This document shows, piece by piece, positions 52,297 through 62,020 of a stretch of 64,000 nt of DNA (the first letter of the stretch is position 1; each line of letters begins with the position of its first letter). The notes beneath the pieces are model-generated. The model saw nothing but the letters and a program-made list of their open reading frames with translations, searched no databases and had not been told where the DNA came from. The DNA comes from Paenibacillus xylanexedens (GTDB lineage Bacteria > Bacillota > Bacilli > Paenibacillales > Paenibacillaceae): contig NZ_JAGIKV010000013.1 of assembly GCF_017874615.1 (NCBI RefSeq), positions 1-64,000 of the forward strand, given 5' to 3'. Both the position numbers and the translations under genes were made by a program.

Positions 52297-53492
52297 CCCA
52301 AGTCACCTCCCGTGTATTTCATAATCGATTCAACATCCTTGTCTCCACGTCCTGACAGACAAATGACTACAATATCATCTGCTGTAAGTTCAGGCGCCAG
52401 TTTGACAACCTGGGCTACCGCATGTGCAGACTCCAGAGCAGGAATGATTCCTTCCGTCCGACATAGGAGTTGCAGGGCATCCAGTGCTTCCTGATCCGTG
52501 ATCGGTACATATTTTGCACGTTCAATATCCTTGAGATAGGAATGCTCCGGACCAACACCCGGATAATCAAGTCCGGCCGAGATGGAATGCGCTGGCTGAA
52601 CCTGTCCATACTCATCCTGCAACAGGTAACTCATAGATCCCTGGAATACACCATGCGTACCTTTGGTCATCGTCGCAGCGTGATACTCGGTTTCGACCCC
52701 TTTGCCTGCAGCTTCAACACCAACAAGCTTCACATCCTGATCACCGATAAATGGATAGAACATCCCGATCGCATTACTTCCTCCACCGACAGCCGCTACA
52801 ATTACATCCGGCAAACGCCCTTCGATCTCCTGAATCTGACGACGGGTCTCATCACCAATCACACGTTGGAAATTCCGCACCATCATCGGATATGGATGAG
52901 GACCAACCACTGATCCGAGCACATAGAACGTATCCTCCACATTGCTGACCCAGTAACGAAGTGCTTCATTACCAGCATCCTTCAGTGTCCGTGTTCCGGA
53001 CGTCACCGGAATTACTTCTGCTCCGAGCAGCTTCATCCGAAATACGTTTAACTGCTGACGCTCTGTATCTTCTTCGCCCATAAATACTTTGCATTCCAAT
53101 CCAAGCAATGCGGCTACGGTTGCCGTTGCAACGCCATGTTGACCTGCACCTGTTTCGGCAATAACTTTCTTTTTGCCCATCCGTTTGGCTAACAAACCTT
53201 GTCCAATGGCGTTATTAATTTTGTGCGCGCCTGTATGATTGAGATCTTCACGTTTCAGATAAATTTTCGGTCCGCCCAATCGGCGTGACAATTGCTCTGC
53301 ATGATACAATGGCGTTTCACGTCCAGAATACTCGCTTAGCAGATAGTTCAGTTCCTTGTTGAATTCCTCATCTTTAGAGAAGTGGCTATATGCTTCCTCC
53401 AACTCTATGAGTGCGTTCATTAGTGTCTCAGGTACAAAGCGGCCTCCGAAGTGACCGAAACGCCCGTGTTGATCCGGCAATTGATGTGTCAT
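52293..53492 (-). CDS. trpB: Tryptophan synthase beta subunit
   Basis: A PLP enzyme condensing indole with serine. The 399 residues have the PLP Lys in [29 protein letters not shown] and the phosphate-binding [14 protein letters not shown]. Overlaps trpF by 4 bases. Confidence 0.97.
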   Translation of the reverse strand: MTHQLPDQHGRFGHFGGRFVPETLMNALIELEEAYSHFSKDEEFNKELNYLLSEYSGRETPLYHAEQLSRRLGGPKIYLKREDLNHTGAHKINNAIGQGLLAKRMGKKKVIAETGAGQHGVATATVAALLGLECKVFMGEEDTERQQLNVFRMKLLGAEVIPVTSGTRTLKDAGNEALRYWVSNVEDTFYVLGSVVGPHPYPMMVRNFQRVIGDETRRQIQEIEGRLPDVIVAAVGGGSNAIGMFYPFIGDQDVKLVGVEAAGKGVETEYHAATMTKGTHGVFQGSMSYLLQDEYGQVQPAHSISAGLDYPGVGPEHSYLKDIERAKYVPITDQEALDALQLLCRTEGIIPALESAHAVAQVVKLAPELTADDIVVICLSGRGDKDVESIMKYTGGDLG

Positions 53493-54229
53493 GCCTGCTT
53501 CACCCTTTCTACGAATGCTGTAATTTTGGCAATATCCTTCACACCTTCAGTCTCCACGCCGCTGGATACATCGACGCCGAAAGGTGCATATGTCTGTATT
53601 AGTTGTTGTACATTGTCCGGCTGCAAACCTCCTGCAACGAACAGAGCAATTTCGCGACTTTTTGCCCATTCAGCATAGGCAGGGATTCGCTCCCAGGCAA
53701 ACGTTTTCCCGGAGCCCCCTCCATATAGAGGATCATGGGTATCAAGCAATATCGCATCCACGAATTTATCATAAGTATCAAGAGCCCTTATGGCTGCATC
53801 ATCAGCTTCCGGTCCCGTTTCATCTTTGGGAAAAGAAAAAACTTTGAACACTTTGGCATTCCACCGCTGCTTCACCTGCTGGCAAAATTCCGCAGTCTCC
53901 TGTCCATGCAGTTGAATAACATCCAGCTGAGCAATGTCCATAATGTGTTCCAGTTCTTCGAGCGTAGGATTCACAAATACACCCGCAAGCTTCGGCCGAT
54001 CATAGGCAGACCATTCGAACAATACCGTTCTTAATGCAGCAGCCTGCTCGGGTTCGATTCGGCGGCGTGATTTGGCAAAAACAACACCAATGTAATCCAC
54101 AGGCAAGTTTATCATCGATTTTAGCACTTCAACGTCCTGAAGTCCACATATTTTTACGGCCGCTGGCAGCGGGTTTCTCAGTTCTGACATACTGTCGCCT
54201 GTGCCATCGTGTATGGAAGTATTGATCAT
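53489..54229 (-). CDS. trpF: Phosphoribosylanthranilate isomerase
   Basis: An Amadori rearrangement in tryptophan synthesis. The 246-residue TIM barrel has catalytic Cys in [11 protein letters not shown], Asp in [16 protein letters not shown] and [12 protein letters not shown]. The ATG at 54229 overlaps the trpC stop (ATGA); a second Met at 54190 is nearer the usual family start, so the first 13 residues are uncertain. Confidence 0.95.
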   Translation of the reverse strand: MINTSIHDGTGDSMSELRNPLPAAVKICGLQDVEVLKSMINLPVDYIGVVFAKSRRRIEPEQAAALRTVLFEWSAYDRPKLAGVFVNPTLEELEHIMDIAQLDVIQLHGQETAEFCQQVKQRWNAKVFKVFSFPKDETGPEADDAAIRALDTYDKFVDAILLDTHDPLYGGGSGKTFAWERIPAYAEWAKSREIALFVAGGLQPDNVQQLIQTYAPFGVDVSSGVETEGVKDIAKITAFVERVKQA

Positions 54230-55014
54230 TTGGGTCCCATCAGATCATATACAGCCGCCTCGACATCATCCTTGCGCATGAGATGCTCACCTACGAGAAT
54301 ACCATGAACACCGGCCTGGATCAGAGGTACTGTTGATTCTGGTCCGTCAATACCACTTTCGCTAATCAAGGTAACGCCACTTGGAATCAATTCCATCAAA
54401 TCCAGTGTCGTGTTGAGGCTGGTTTCGAATGTTTTCAAATTACGATTGTTGATGCCCACAAGTGTTGCCTGCGGAATCTCCAATACCTGCTCCAGTTCTG
54501 TTCGATCGTGGACTTCAATCAAGGCATCCAGCCCCAAACTTTTGGCAAATTCCAGATATTGACGAATCTGTTCAGGTGTCAGAATGCTGGCAATCAACAG
54601 TATCGCATCCGCACCCAGTAATCTTGCCTCGGCAATCTGTCGTTCATCTATAATAAAATCCTTGCGCAATAGCGGAATGTTCACTGCTTGATGGATAGCC
54701 TGCAAGTACTCGTTGCTGCCTTGAAAATAAGACACATCCGTTAATACGGAGATGCAGTCTGCACCCGCTCGCTCATAAGCAGCAGCAATCTCTACCGGAT
54801 GAAAATCCGGACGAATTAACCCTTTGGATGGCGAAGCCTTCTTCACTTCAGCAATAAGGCCGAGTTTGCGATTGCGTCCGCTTGATAATGCTTTTTCAAA
54901 CCCCCGAGTTGCGGGTAGTTGTTCGATTTGTTGGATAGCTTCATCCATGCGAAATGTCTGTGCCAGAACTTCAACTTCTTTATGTTTGGTTGCAACGATT
55001 CGATCAAGATACAT
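54226..55014 (-). CDS. trpC: Indole-3-glycerol phosphate synthase
   Basis: Ring closure to indoleglycerol phosphate. The 262 residues show LIAEVKKASPSKGLIRPDF, LRKDFIIDERQIAEARLLGA, GINNRNLKTFE and ISESGIDGPESTVPL. Overlaps trpD by 11 bases. Confidence 0.97.
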   Translation of the reverse strand: MYLDRIVATKHKEVEVLAQTFRMDEAIQQIEQLPATRGFEKALSSGRNRKLGLIAEVKKASPSKGLIRPDFHPVEIAAAYERAGADCISVLTDVSYFQGSNEYLQAIHQAVNIPLLRKDFIIDERQIAEARLLGADAILLIASILTPEQIRQYLEFAKSLGLDALIEVHDRTELEQVLEIPQATLVGINNRNLKTFETSLNTTLDLMELIPSGVTLISESGIDGPESTVPLIQAGVHGILVGEHLMRKDDVEAAVYDLMGPK

Positions 55015-56095
55015 GACTGTACGCCTCCGTTGTATGAATTAACTGTTCAAGCTTCCCGGCAGCTTTGCCCGAATCTACCGCTTCTGCGGCAAGTGTCACC
55101 CCTTCAGCAATGCTATCTGCAAGACCGGATACATAGATGCACGCTCCGGCGTTCAACAGAACGACATCGCGATAAGCACTCTGCTCACCCTGGAAGATCC
55201 TCTTAATAATTTCGGCATTCTGTGCCGCATCTCCTCCAAGCACCGCTTCGAGCGGATGCATAGACAAGCCCATATCACGTGGATCAATATCATAGGTGTG
55301 CACTTCACCATTGCGAAGTTCAGATACCTGAGTTGGTGCCGAGATACTGATTTCATCCAGACCATCATGGCTGGCCACAACCAACGCTCTTTTGAGACCA
55401 AGACGATTCAGTACTTCAGCAATCATCGGCGTCCGGGAACGATCATACAGGCCAAGCAATTGGCGATCTGCTCCCGCAGGATTGGTTAATGGTCCGAGCA
55501 TATTGAAAATGGTACGAACACCGAGCTCTTTTCTTGGTCCTGCCGCATGTCGCATGGAAGGGTGATATACCTGGGCAAAACAGAAGCAGATTCCGATATC
55601 ATCCAGACATTGTCTGGCCTGCTCACCGTTCAGATGGATATTTACACCGAGTGCCTCTAATACATCTGCACTACCCGCTTTGCCTGAAGCTGAACGGTTG
55701 CCATGTTTGGCGACCCGAACCGAGACGGCCGAAGCAATAATGGCGGATGCTGTGGAAATGTTGAATTTGTGAATACCCGATCCACCTGTTCCACAAGTGT
55801 CCAGCAAGCCGCTGCCATCCGTTAGAATTCGTCCGCCCTGACCACGCATGGCTTCAGCAAAACCGGTGATCTCATCCACCGTTTCCCCCTTCATCCGCAG
55901 CGCCATCAGCAAACCTCCGATTTGAGCCGGCGTTGCCTCACCTCTCATAATCGAGTACATCAAATCTCTTGCTTCGGCTTGCTCCAGATGGCTGCCCTCC
56001 AAAATCTTCGCCAGGCCATTCTTCATGCCTTCCTCACGAGTAATCTCAGCAATGGGGGTTACAGGGTTCTCATTCATTATTGGGTTTATGTTCAT
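55004..56095 (-). CDS. trpD: Anthranilate phosphoribosyltransferase
   Basis: Transfers phosphoribosyl to anthranilate. The 363 residues have the PRPP site LLDTCGTGGSGIHKFNIST, KHGNRSASGKAGSADVLEA and FCFAQVYHPSMRHA. trpG (amidotransferase) is not in the operon, as in B. subtilis where it lies in the folate operon. Confidence 0.97.
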   Translation of the reverse strand: MNINPIMNENPVTPIAEITREEGMKNGLAKILEGSHLEQAEARDLMYSIMRGEATPAQIGGLLMALRMKGETVDEITGFAEAMRGQGGRILTDGSGLLDTCGTGGSGIHKFNISTASAIIASAVSVRVAKHGNRSASGKAGSADVLEALGVNIHLNGEQARQCLDDIGICFCFAQVYHPSMRHAAGPRKELGVRTIFNMLGPLTNPAGADRQLLGLYDRSRTPMIAEVLNRLGLKRALVVASHDGLDEISISAPTQVSELRNGEVHTYDIDPRDMGLSMHPLEAVLGGDAAQNAEIIKRIFQGEQSAYRDVVLLNAGACIYVSGLADSIAEGVTLAAEAVDSGKAAGKLEQLIHTTEAYSHVS

Positions 56096-56112
56096 CTCCG
56101 GTCTCTCCTCTC

Positions 56113-57681
56113 TCAGTTCTTAGCGGCCGCTGGTGTGACAAAGTAGTCAGCATTCGCCAGTCTCAACGTGCTGTCCTTTTCTTTGGCAGGAAACATTGCT
56201 TCCGCTGTTCGAATCGCCTTGAGCAATGCTTTAGCTTTGTTAACCGTTTCCTCATATTCATTCTCAGGCACAGAATCCCATACGATTCCCGCTCCGGCCT
56301 GTACATATGCTTTTCCTTTTTTGAAAATAATCGTACGAATCGTAATACAGGAGTCCATGTTACCCGAGAAACCTAGGTATCCGATTGCTCCGGCATAAGC
56401 ACCCCGTGCCTCTTTCTCCAGTTCCGCGATAATCTCCATTGCTCGCAGTTTCGGTGCACCGGATACGGTACCCGCTGGCAAGCATGAGAGGAACGCATCA
56501 AAGAAATCCTTGTCTTCTCTAAGTTCGCCCGTAACGTTGGATACCATGTGCATAACGTGAGAATACCGTTCAATCTCCATGAACATGTCACACTTCACAC
56601 TGCCGAAGCTGGATACCCGGCCCAGATCGTTACGGCCCAGATCAACCAGCATCAGATGCTCCGCGCGTTCCTTCTCATCCTGGAGCAGATCAGCAGCGAG
56701 TGCACGATCTTCCGCTTCTGTTGCCCCCCTTGGACGTGTACCTGCAATCGGTCGTGTCTCCACACGATTTCCGTCCACCTTGACCAGCGCTTCAGGCGAT
56801 GTACCCACGATAATCTCATCATCCATTTTGAGGTAGTACATATAAGGTGATGGATTCAGGGTCCGAAGCACACGATACACGTGAAGCGGAGAAACTTCCG
56901 TATCAATGTGGAAACGCTGGGACAATACCACTTGAAAAATATCACCTGCGCGAATGTAATCTTTGGCTTGCTCCACATTACCGATAAATTGTTCCTTCGT
57001 GAGGTTGGAGCGAATATCCCCTAGTTCCACGTCTCCCGGAATAGAACGCGGATTCAGGTTCTCCCCTGGCCCTTGCTGCTGCAAACGTTCTGCGGCCTGC
57101 TCCAGCTTCTCCGAAGTTACTGCATAAGCTTGACGTATCTCGTCATCCGTTGCACCGTCCTTGACGTGTACATTACCGACGAGCAGCATCTGTTGCTTCA
57201 CATGGTCAAACACGATAATCTGGTCACAGAACATAAAGCGAATGTCATCCATATTCAGGTCATCCAGCGCGTGAGCTGGAAGTTTCTCATAATAGGACAG
57301 CAGATCATATCCGAAGAAACCAATTGCCCCACCTGTGAATGGTGGCAGTTCATCATCTTTTGGGCTGCGGTACTTACGCAGCAATGCTTTCAGTTCTTCA
57401 ATCGGTTTGCCTGGCAATTCACGAGTTTTTCCTGCTTCTTCTACAACGATCCGGCCCTTCTTGGCCGAAATCATCAGGAACGGATCTGTACCGATGAACG
57501 AGTATCTCGCCCATTGGATACCCCCCTCTACACTTTCCAACAGGAATGCCCGGTCGTTGTCAGCATAACGGCGGAATATTCGAATCGGAGTCTCCATATC
57601 TGCCAGAATCCGTTTGACTACCGGAATCAGATTATACTCATTCGACATTTTCAGTACTTGATTAACGTTTGGCGTTATCAT
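56113..57681 (-). CDS. trpE: Anthranilate synthase component I
   Basis: Converts chorismate to anthranilate with an amidotransferase partner. About 522 residues with an N-terminal feedback domain and chorismate-binding core: PEALVKVDGNRVETRPIAGT, DLGRNDLGRV and GTVSGAPKLRAMEIIAELE. AAAGGA lies 8 bases from a TTG (57684) and 11 from the ATG (57681), so the exact start is open. First gene of trpEDCFBA, behind a long leader with a TRAP-type site. Confidence 0.96.
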   Translation of the reverse strand: MITPNVNQVLKMSNEYNLIPVVKRILADMETPIRIFRRYADNDRAFLLESVEGGIQWARYSFIGTDPFLMISAKKGRIVVEEAGKTRELPGKPIEELKALLRKYRSPKDDELPPFTGGAIGFFGYDLLSYYEKLPAHALDDLNMDDIRFMFCDQIIVFDHVKQQMLLVGNVHVKDGATDDEIRQAYAVTSEKLEQAAERLQQQGPGENLNPRSIPGDVELGDIRSNLTKEQFIGNVEQAKDYIRAGDIFQVVLSQRFHIDTEVSPLHVYRVLRTLNPSPYMYYLKMDDEIIVGTSPEALVKVDGNRVETRPIAGTRPRGATEAEDRALAADLLQDEKERAEHLMLVDLGRNDLGRVSSFGSVKCDMFMEIERYSHVMHMVSNVTGELREDKDFFDAFLSCLPAGTVSGAPKLRAMEIIAELEKEARGAYAGAIGYLGFSGNMDSCITIRTIIFKKGKAYVQAGAGIVWDSVPENEYEETVNKAKALLKAIRTAEAMFPAKEKDSTLRLANADYFVTPAAAKN

Positions 57682-57706
57682 CAAATCACGTCCTTTCAGA
57701 TTTAGG

Positions 57707-57890
57707 TAAGCTCAACTAAAGATTGTTTACACTGAGCACTTCGATGACAGAACAACCTTCCGATCGCTGTTATCCCCAGATTTTTTTGATTCCCTTTCTA
57801 AAGGGAAAATCCGGTGATAAATGTGAACGCTCCGCTTCTTCAGGTTATTTCTGTCCTCTCCGTTTTTGTGTAAAAGTTTAGTTGAACTTA
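57707..57890 (-). repeat. Hairpin-forming dispersed repeat with terminal inverted repeats (MITE-like)
   Basis: The ends TAAGCTCAACTAAA (57707-57720) and TTTAGTTGAACTTA (57877-57890) are inverted repeats with one mismatch, and pairing continues inward (TTTACAC with GTGTAAA). Inside are a small hairpin CCCTTTCTAAAGGG and GC-rich arms. No ORF. About 60 bases of one end recur at 12019-12079. It lies between the trp leader terminator and the trpE ribosome binding site, only about 25 bases from the start codon. Confidence 0.75.
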
Positions 57891-57917
57891 TAGGGGTAGA
57901 AGAGACAATTCAATATA

Positions 57918-57950
57918 CAAAAAACCTCTACCATCAGGTAGAGGTTTGGT
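57918..57950 (-). terminator. Strong intrinsic terminator in the trp leader
   Basis: On the minus strand AAACCTCTACC and GGTAGAGGTTT pair perfectly around TGAT, followed by TTTG. It stands between the TRAP-type site and trpE and is the best candidate attenuator. Its 5' arm CTCTAC can pair with GTAGAG in the TRAP-site region. Confidence 0.88.
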
Positions 57951-58153
57951 TATAAGCTGTATTTAACAGGGTGATGCTTCATAAATAACAAGTCCCTATA
58001 CTTCGCTGTCGGATTATTCACAGGTCGCTGAATTGATGCATCTCACATCATCCAAATCGGGAAAATAAATTAGTTATAACACTTCAACTACTCATTCCAA
58101 TATTTCGTAAAATATAGGAGAGTGCATTGATTGTGTTTGTACCAAAATATATC
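57951..58153. other. Middle of the trp leader, nothing recognised
   Basis: About 200 bases between the two hairpins of the trp leader. No supported ORF on either strand, no known RNA motif seen. Confidence 0.5.
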
Positions 58154-58186
58154 AAAACAAAGGATGTCCTATGACACATTTGTTTT
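58154..58186 (-). terminator. Hairpin in the trp leader, possible second terminator
   Basis: On the minus strand AAAACAAA pairs with TTTGTTTT across an inner ATGTC/GACAT-like stem. The flank GATATATTTT is a weak T-tract. Confidence 0.5.
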
Positions 58187-58265
58187 CCCTGTTCCTGTTA
58201 CCTATTCCGTAGCACGACGTACCGTGAATCAGTTGACCGGTTTCTGTTGCGCCGGTTACCACCCA

Positions 58266-58325
58266 CTGGACTCTGCTATATACTCCACTAGCTCAGCTGC
58301 TCTCAGCTCAATCTCAACTCTACTC
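58266..58325 (-). promoter_or_regulatory. TRAP-binding site of the trp leader RNA
   Basis: Minus-strand triplets GAG (5' base at 58325, 58320, 58315, 58309, 58304), CAG (58299), GAG (58294), TAG (58290), GAG (58285), TAG (58278) and GAG (58273) make eleven NAG repeats, mostly spaced by two bases. This is the RNA pattern bound by the 11-subunit TRAP protein of Bacillus. It begins about 6 bases after the predicted transcription start. Confidence 0.88.
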
Positions 58326-58336
58326 AACTGGTTCTC

Positions 58337-58365
58337 ACTATACATCATTATGATCGGTTTGACAA
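58337..58365 (-). promoter_or_regulatory. SigA promoter of the trp operon
   Basis: TTGTCA (58365-58360), 17-base spacer, TATAGT (58342-58337) on the minus strand, just after the aroH stop. It would give trpEDCFBA its own start inside the aro supraoperon, near 58331. Confidence 0.82.
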
Positions 58366-58373
58366 CCCACTAC

Positions 58374-58751
58374 TTAAGAGCCGGAAGGTGCTGCCAAATC
58401 CGGACGTAATGCCTGTGCACCGTTCAGATACACATGATTGATTTCATTCTGAGCTTTGTTTGTATTCACATGCACCATGAAACGAATGCACTGCGCCAAG
58501 GCACCTTTAACAGGAACCTCCAGTGCACACATTAGTGGTACGAGTTCCCAACCATCCAGTTGACGAATAGCTTTTGCCGGGAAAGCAGCATCCAGATCCC
58601 CAGTTAACGTAATCCACACACTGCAGATATCTTCCGGTTGGATCTCATTGCGATCCACGATCTCCTGCAACAATACAGCCGTTTCCTTCAAAATCTGTTC
58701 TTCGTTGTTCTGCGTGACTGTTGTAGCCCCGCGAATTCCCCGTGTGACCAT
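58374..58751 (-). CDS. aroH: Chorismate mutase (AroH type)
   Basis: Converts chorismate to prephenate. The 125-residue protein is the trimeric monofunctional B. subtilis type: RGIRGATTVTQNNEEQI at the start, AVLLQEIVDRNEI, ICSVWITLTGDLDAAFPAKA with the catalytic Arg region and MCALEVPVKGALAQCIR. It lies 5 bases after aroB. Confidence 0.96.
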   Translation of the reverse strand: MVTRGIRGATTVTQNNEEQILKETAVLLQEIVDRNEIQPEDICSVWITLTGDLDAAFPAKAIRQLDGWELVPLMCALEVPVKGALAQCIRFMVHVNTNKAQNEINHVYLNGAQALRPDLAAPSGS

Positions 58752-58756
58752 TGCTG

Positions 58757-59851
58757 TTATTCTCCCTTCCTGAGCATTTCAATGACGTCCCGAACTGCCG
58801 ACACAGGTACATCCTTCACAATTCTTGCAGCCCCAATCCGATCAGGAATGATAAACACCATATGACCTTCACGGAACTTTTTGTCATGCATCATCGCTTC
58901 CATTAATGCATCCGTGTCGAGATGCGCAGGCATCGTTGTTGGAAGGCGAAGTGAACGCAACATGCGGACCGTATCTTCATAGAGCCCTGCTGGCGCACCA
59001 AGCTTCTCACCAAGCAATGCTGATCCAGCCATACCGATCGAGATCGCTTCTCCGTGCAGGAATTCTCCATAACCGGCAATCGCTTCAATGGCATGACCAA
59101 TCGTATGTCCCAGGTTCAACAACGCACGTTCTCCATTTTCCCGTTCGTCTCTGGATACAATCTCTGCCTTAATTCCACACCCGCGCTCCAAGCCGTATCC
59201 CAATGCTTCCGGATTAAGCGCAAGCAACTCTTTCGCATGCTCCTCACACCAATGTGCAAAAGCCTCATCACGGATCAGCCCGTGCTTCAGCATCTCTGAC
59301 AACCCTGCCGATACATCTCGTGGTGGCAAGGATTGAAGTGTGTCCACATCATAGAGCACTAGCTCGGGCTGGTGGAATGCACCGATCATATTTTTGGCCA
59401 GCGGATGATTAACAGCCACCTTGCCGCCTACACTGCTGTCATGCGCCAAAATCGTTGTAGGTACTTGAACAAACTTGATTCCACGCATATATGTAGCGGC
59501 AACAAAGCCAGCCAGATCACCTACGACACCACCACCTAGGGCCAGAATCGCAGAACTCCGATCCAGTTTGCCTTCGATCGCAACGGTCATCATATCCTGG
59601 TACACCGAAAGGGATTTCGATGTTTCACCAGAGGGCACAACCGCCGATACGACTGTATAACCAGCCGTACGCAGCGTTTGCTCCAAACCTGACAAGTATT
59701 TGGGAGCCACATTTTCATCTGTAATGATGAGTAGCGGACTTTTTTTGGTCAAGCCATATTGCTCAAAATATTGAGGGGCTTGTGCCAATAGGCCGCTACC
59801 AATCAGAATCGGATATGAGCGTTCCTCCAACTGTACCGTCAGCTGACGCAT
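58757..59851 (-). CDS. aroB: 3-dehydroquinate synthase
   Basis: The second shikimate step. The 364 residues have NAD-binding ILALGGGVVGDLAGFVAATY, QVPTTILAHDSSVGGKVAVNH, LSEMLKHGLI and the metal site LLNLGHTIGHAIEA with HGEAISIGM. GGAG at the end of aroC serves the ATG at 59851, which directly follows the aroC stop; the longer frame lies inside aroC. Confidence 0.97.
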   Translation of the reverse strand: MRQLTVQLEERSYPILIGSGLLAQAPQYFEQYGLTKKSPLLIITDENVAPKYLSGLEQTLRTAGYTVVSAVVPSGETSKSLSVYQDMMTVAIEGKLDRSSAILALGGGVVGDLAGFVAATYMRGIKFVQVPTTILAHDSSVGGKVAVNHPLAKNMIGAFHQPELVLYDVDTLQSLPPRDVSAGLSEMLKHGLIRDEAFAHWCEEHAKELLALNPEALGYGLERGCGIKAEIVSRDERENGERALLNLGHTIGHAIEAIAGYGEFLHGEAISIGMAGSALLGEKLGAPAGLYEDTVRMLRSLRLPTTMPAHLDTDALMEAMMHDKKFREGHMVFIIPDRIGAARIVKDVPVSAVRDVIEMLRKGE

Positions 59852-59852
59852 A

Positions 59853-61022
59853 TTAGTAATTCTCCAGTTGAGCGTTATAATTAGCAACATTGGCACGGAT
59901 CTCTTCCATCGAATCCCCGCCGAATTTCTCCAGGAATGCTTTGGCAATTTCCCACGCTACAACATGCTCCATAACCACACTCGCTGCTGGTACAGCACAA
60001 GCGTCGGAGCGCTCAACCTGAGCCGTAAATGCTTCTTTTGTATCAATATCAACACTTTGCAGTGGCTTATACAACGTTGGGATCGGCTTCATCACACCAC
60101 GTACAACGACTGGCATACCGTTTGTCATGCCACCTTCGAATCCACCCAGACGGTTGGTTGCCCGGTGGTAGCCGCGCTCGTCCGTATGCATGATTTCATC
60201 ATGCACCTGTGATCCCCGAATGACTCCGGCTTCGAATCCGATACCAATCTCTACACCTTTGAATGCATTAATGGACATTACGCCTTGAGCGATTCGTGCA
60301 TCCAGCTTGCGATCGTATTGAACATAACTACCCAGACCAATAGGTACACCTTCAACGATACATTCCACTATTCCTCCAATGGAATCGCCTTCTTGTTTAA
60401 TCTGGTCGATGTAGGCTTCCATCTTCTTCTCTGTCTCAGCATCCGTAACACGTACAGAGGAAGCTTCTGTCACTGCGATCAGTTCATCAATCGGAAGGTC
60501 CTGATACGGAGCTTCGATCTCTCCAATACGAAGTACACGTCCAGCTACCTTGATTCCGAATTCAGCCAGGAATTGACGTGCAATGGCACCACATGCCACA
60601 CGTACCGTTGTCTCACGTGCACTGGAGCGCTCCAGTACGTTACGCAAGTCTTTAAGATTATACTTGAGTCCACCGTTCAGATCAGCGTGTCCGGGACGTG
60701 GACGATGAACGCGACGTTTCTCTTCGTCACTGCCTTCAATCGGCTCAATATTCATAATATTCTGCCAATGTTTCCAGTCGTTATTTTGAACAACCAGCGC
60801 TACCGGAGCACCTGTTGTATATCCGTGACGGATACCACCAACAAAATTCGCCTGATCCTTCTCGATCTGCATCCGGCGTCCACGGCCATATCCCTTTTGG
60901 CGGCGGTGAAGCTGGAAATTCAGTTCTTCAAAGTCAATCGTCAAATTACTTGGCAATCCTTCAATAATAGCGGTCAATTGGGGTCCGTGCGTCTCCCCTG
61001 CGGTTAAATAGCGTAAACTCAT
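59853..61022 (-). CDS. aroC: Chorismate synthase
   Basis: FMN-dependent formation of chorismate (called aroF in B. subtilis). The 389 residues have [52 protein letters not shown] and [25 protein letters not shown] precedes the ATG at 61022. It is the first gene of the aromatic supraoperon behind a SigA promoter. Confidence 0.97.
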   Translation of the reverse strand: MSLRYLTAGETHGPQLTAIIEGLPSNLTIDFEELNFQLHRRQKGYGRGRRMQIEKDQANFVGGIRHGYTTGAPVALVVQNNDWKHWQNIMNIEPIEGSDEEKRRVHRPRPGHADLNGGLKYNLKDLRNVLERSSARETTVRVACGAIARQFLAEFGIKVAGRVLRIGEIEAPYQDLPIDELIAVTEASSVRVTDAETEKKMEAYIDQIKQEGDSIGGIVECIVEGVPIGLGSYVQYDRKLDARIAQGVMSINAFKGVEIGIGFEAGVIRGSQVHDEIMHTDERGYHRATNRLGGFEGGMTNGMPVVVRGVMKPIPTLYKPLQSVDIDTKEAFTAQVERSDACAVPAASVVMEHVVAWEIAKAFLEKFGGDSMEEIRANVANYNAQLENY

Positions 61023-61084
61023 AATACGTTCCCCCTTTAAACTGTTAAACTTCACATTGCTAAAATCCCATAATTTCTTTGCTT

Positions 61085-61113
61085 ATTATAGTATAGCTGA
61101 CCGGCTTTGACAA
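61085..61113 (-). promoter_or_regulatory. SigA promoter of the aro supraoperon
   Basis: TTGTCA (61113-61108), 17-base spacer and TATAAT (61090-61085) on the minus strand, about 60 bases before aroC. A palindrome with 9-bp arms ACAAGAAAG/CTTTCTTGT (61110-61133) overlaps the -35 and may be an operator. Confidence 0.82.
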
Positions 61114-61146
61114 GAAAGTCGGCGCTTTCTTGTTCTTGGTATACAA

Positions 61147-61185
61147 ATAACCGCCTGAACACATGTACATGTGCTTCAGACGGCT
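61147..61185 (-). terminator. Terminator after cheR
   Basis: On the minus strand CCGTCTGAAGCACATG pairs imperfectly with CATGTGTTCAGGCGG, followed by TTATTTG. It separates cheR from the aro promoter. Confidence 0.75.
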
Positions 61186-61200
61186 GAACAACCATTATCA

Positions 61201-61995
61201 TTATTTTTTCCGATAGAAGAATGTCTCTGCTGTCTCCAGACCATATTGTCCCGGGGAGAAGATCTGCTCCGTACTGCCCACAAACAAAATACCGCCTGGA
61301 CGCAAACTTGCTGCAAATTTGTGATACAACAGGTTTTTGGCTTCCTCGGTAAAATAGATCATGACATTTCGGCACACAATCAGATCGTACCCATCGTCAA
61401 AACGGTCCACGAGCAAATTTTGTTTCATGAACTTGATCGAATTTTTGAGTTGCTCATCAATACGGTATACCAAGCCATCCTGCTTGAAGTAACGGTTCGC
61501 CGTTTCCTTTGGCACATCCTTAAGTGAGCGTTCCATATAACGCCCTTCCTTGGCTTTGGCCAATGCACCTTCATCCAGATCACTTGCCGTAATGGAGCTG
61601 TCCTTCAAAATGCCCATCGTGTCCAGAATCATAGCAAGTGTATAAGGTTCTTCACCTGTTGAACAGGCTGCACTCCAAACTTTAGCACGACGCTTGGACC
61701 CCAGCAGCTCAGGCAGGATCTCGTCCCGCAGCACTTCCCAACGATTGGGATTACGCCAGAATTCCGACACGTTAATCGTCATACGATCAAGGAACTCGTA
61801 GAACAATGATTTATCTTTCTGCATAGCTTCAAAAAAGTTAGAAAATGTATGAAACCCGTTTTTGTTGCGAAGTGTGGTCAGCCTTCTTTTCATCTGGCCT
61901 TCCTTGTATTGAGCAAGATCAATGCCTGTGCTCTCTTTGATTTTACGAATGAATCCGGTGTAATCCGGGTCTAGTAGTTGTTCTTGCTCCAGCAT
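61201..61995 (-). CDS. cheR: Chemotaxis protein methyltransferase CheR
   Basis: SAM-dependent methylation of glutamates on chemoreceptors. The 264 residues have an N-terminal helical domain ([20 protein letters not shown]), then the methyltransferase fold with [36 protein letters not shown] and [12 protein letters not shown]. Position between ndk and aroC is conserved with Bacillus. AAAGGG precedes the ATG. Confidence 0.96.
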   Translation of the reverse strand: MLEQEQLLDPDYTGFIRKIKESTGIDLAQYKEGQMKRRLTTLRNKNGFHTFSNFFEAMQKDKSLFYEFLDRMTINVSEFWRNPNRWEVLRDEILPELLGSKRRAKVWSAACSTGEEPYTLAMILDTMGILKDSSITASDLDEGALAKAKEGRYMERSLKDVPKETANRYFKQDGLVYRIDEQLKNSIKFMKQNLLVDRFDDGYDLIVCRNVMIYFTEEAKNLLYHKFAASLRPGGILFVGSTEQIFSPGQYGLETAETFFYRKK

Positions 61996-62020
61996 CGTGT
62001 ATCACCCTTTTGGCTAATAA

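Noticed and set aside
57400..58400. trpG (amidotransferase) in the operon
   Set aside because: No such gene between aroH and trpE or elsewhere in the trp cluster; as in B. subtilis it is probably in the folate operon.
58131..58409. 92-codon plus-strand frame across the trp leader
   Set aside because: It is the complement of the triplet repeats and the aroH end; no binding site and a biased composition caused by CTC/CTA repeats.
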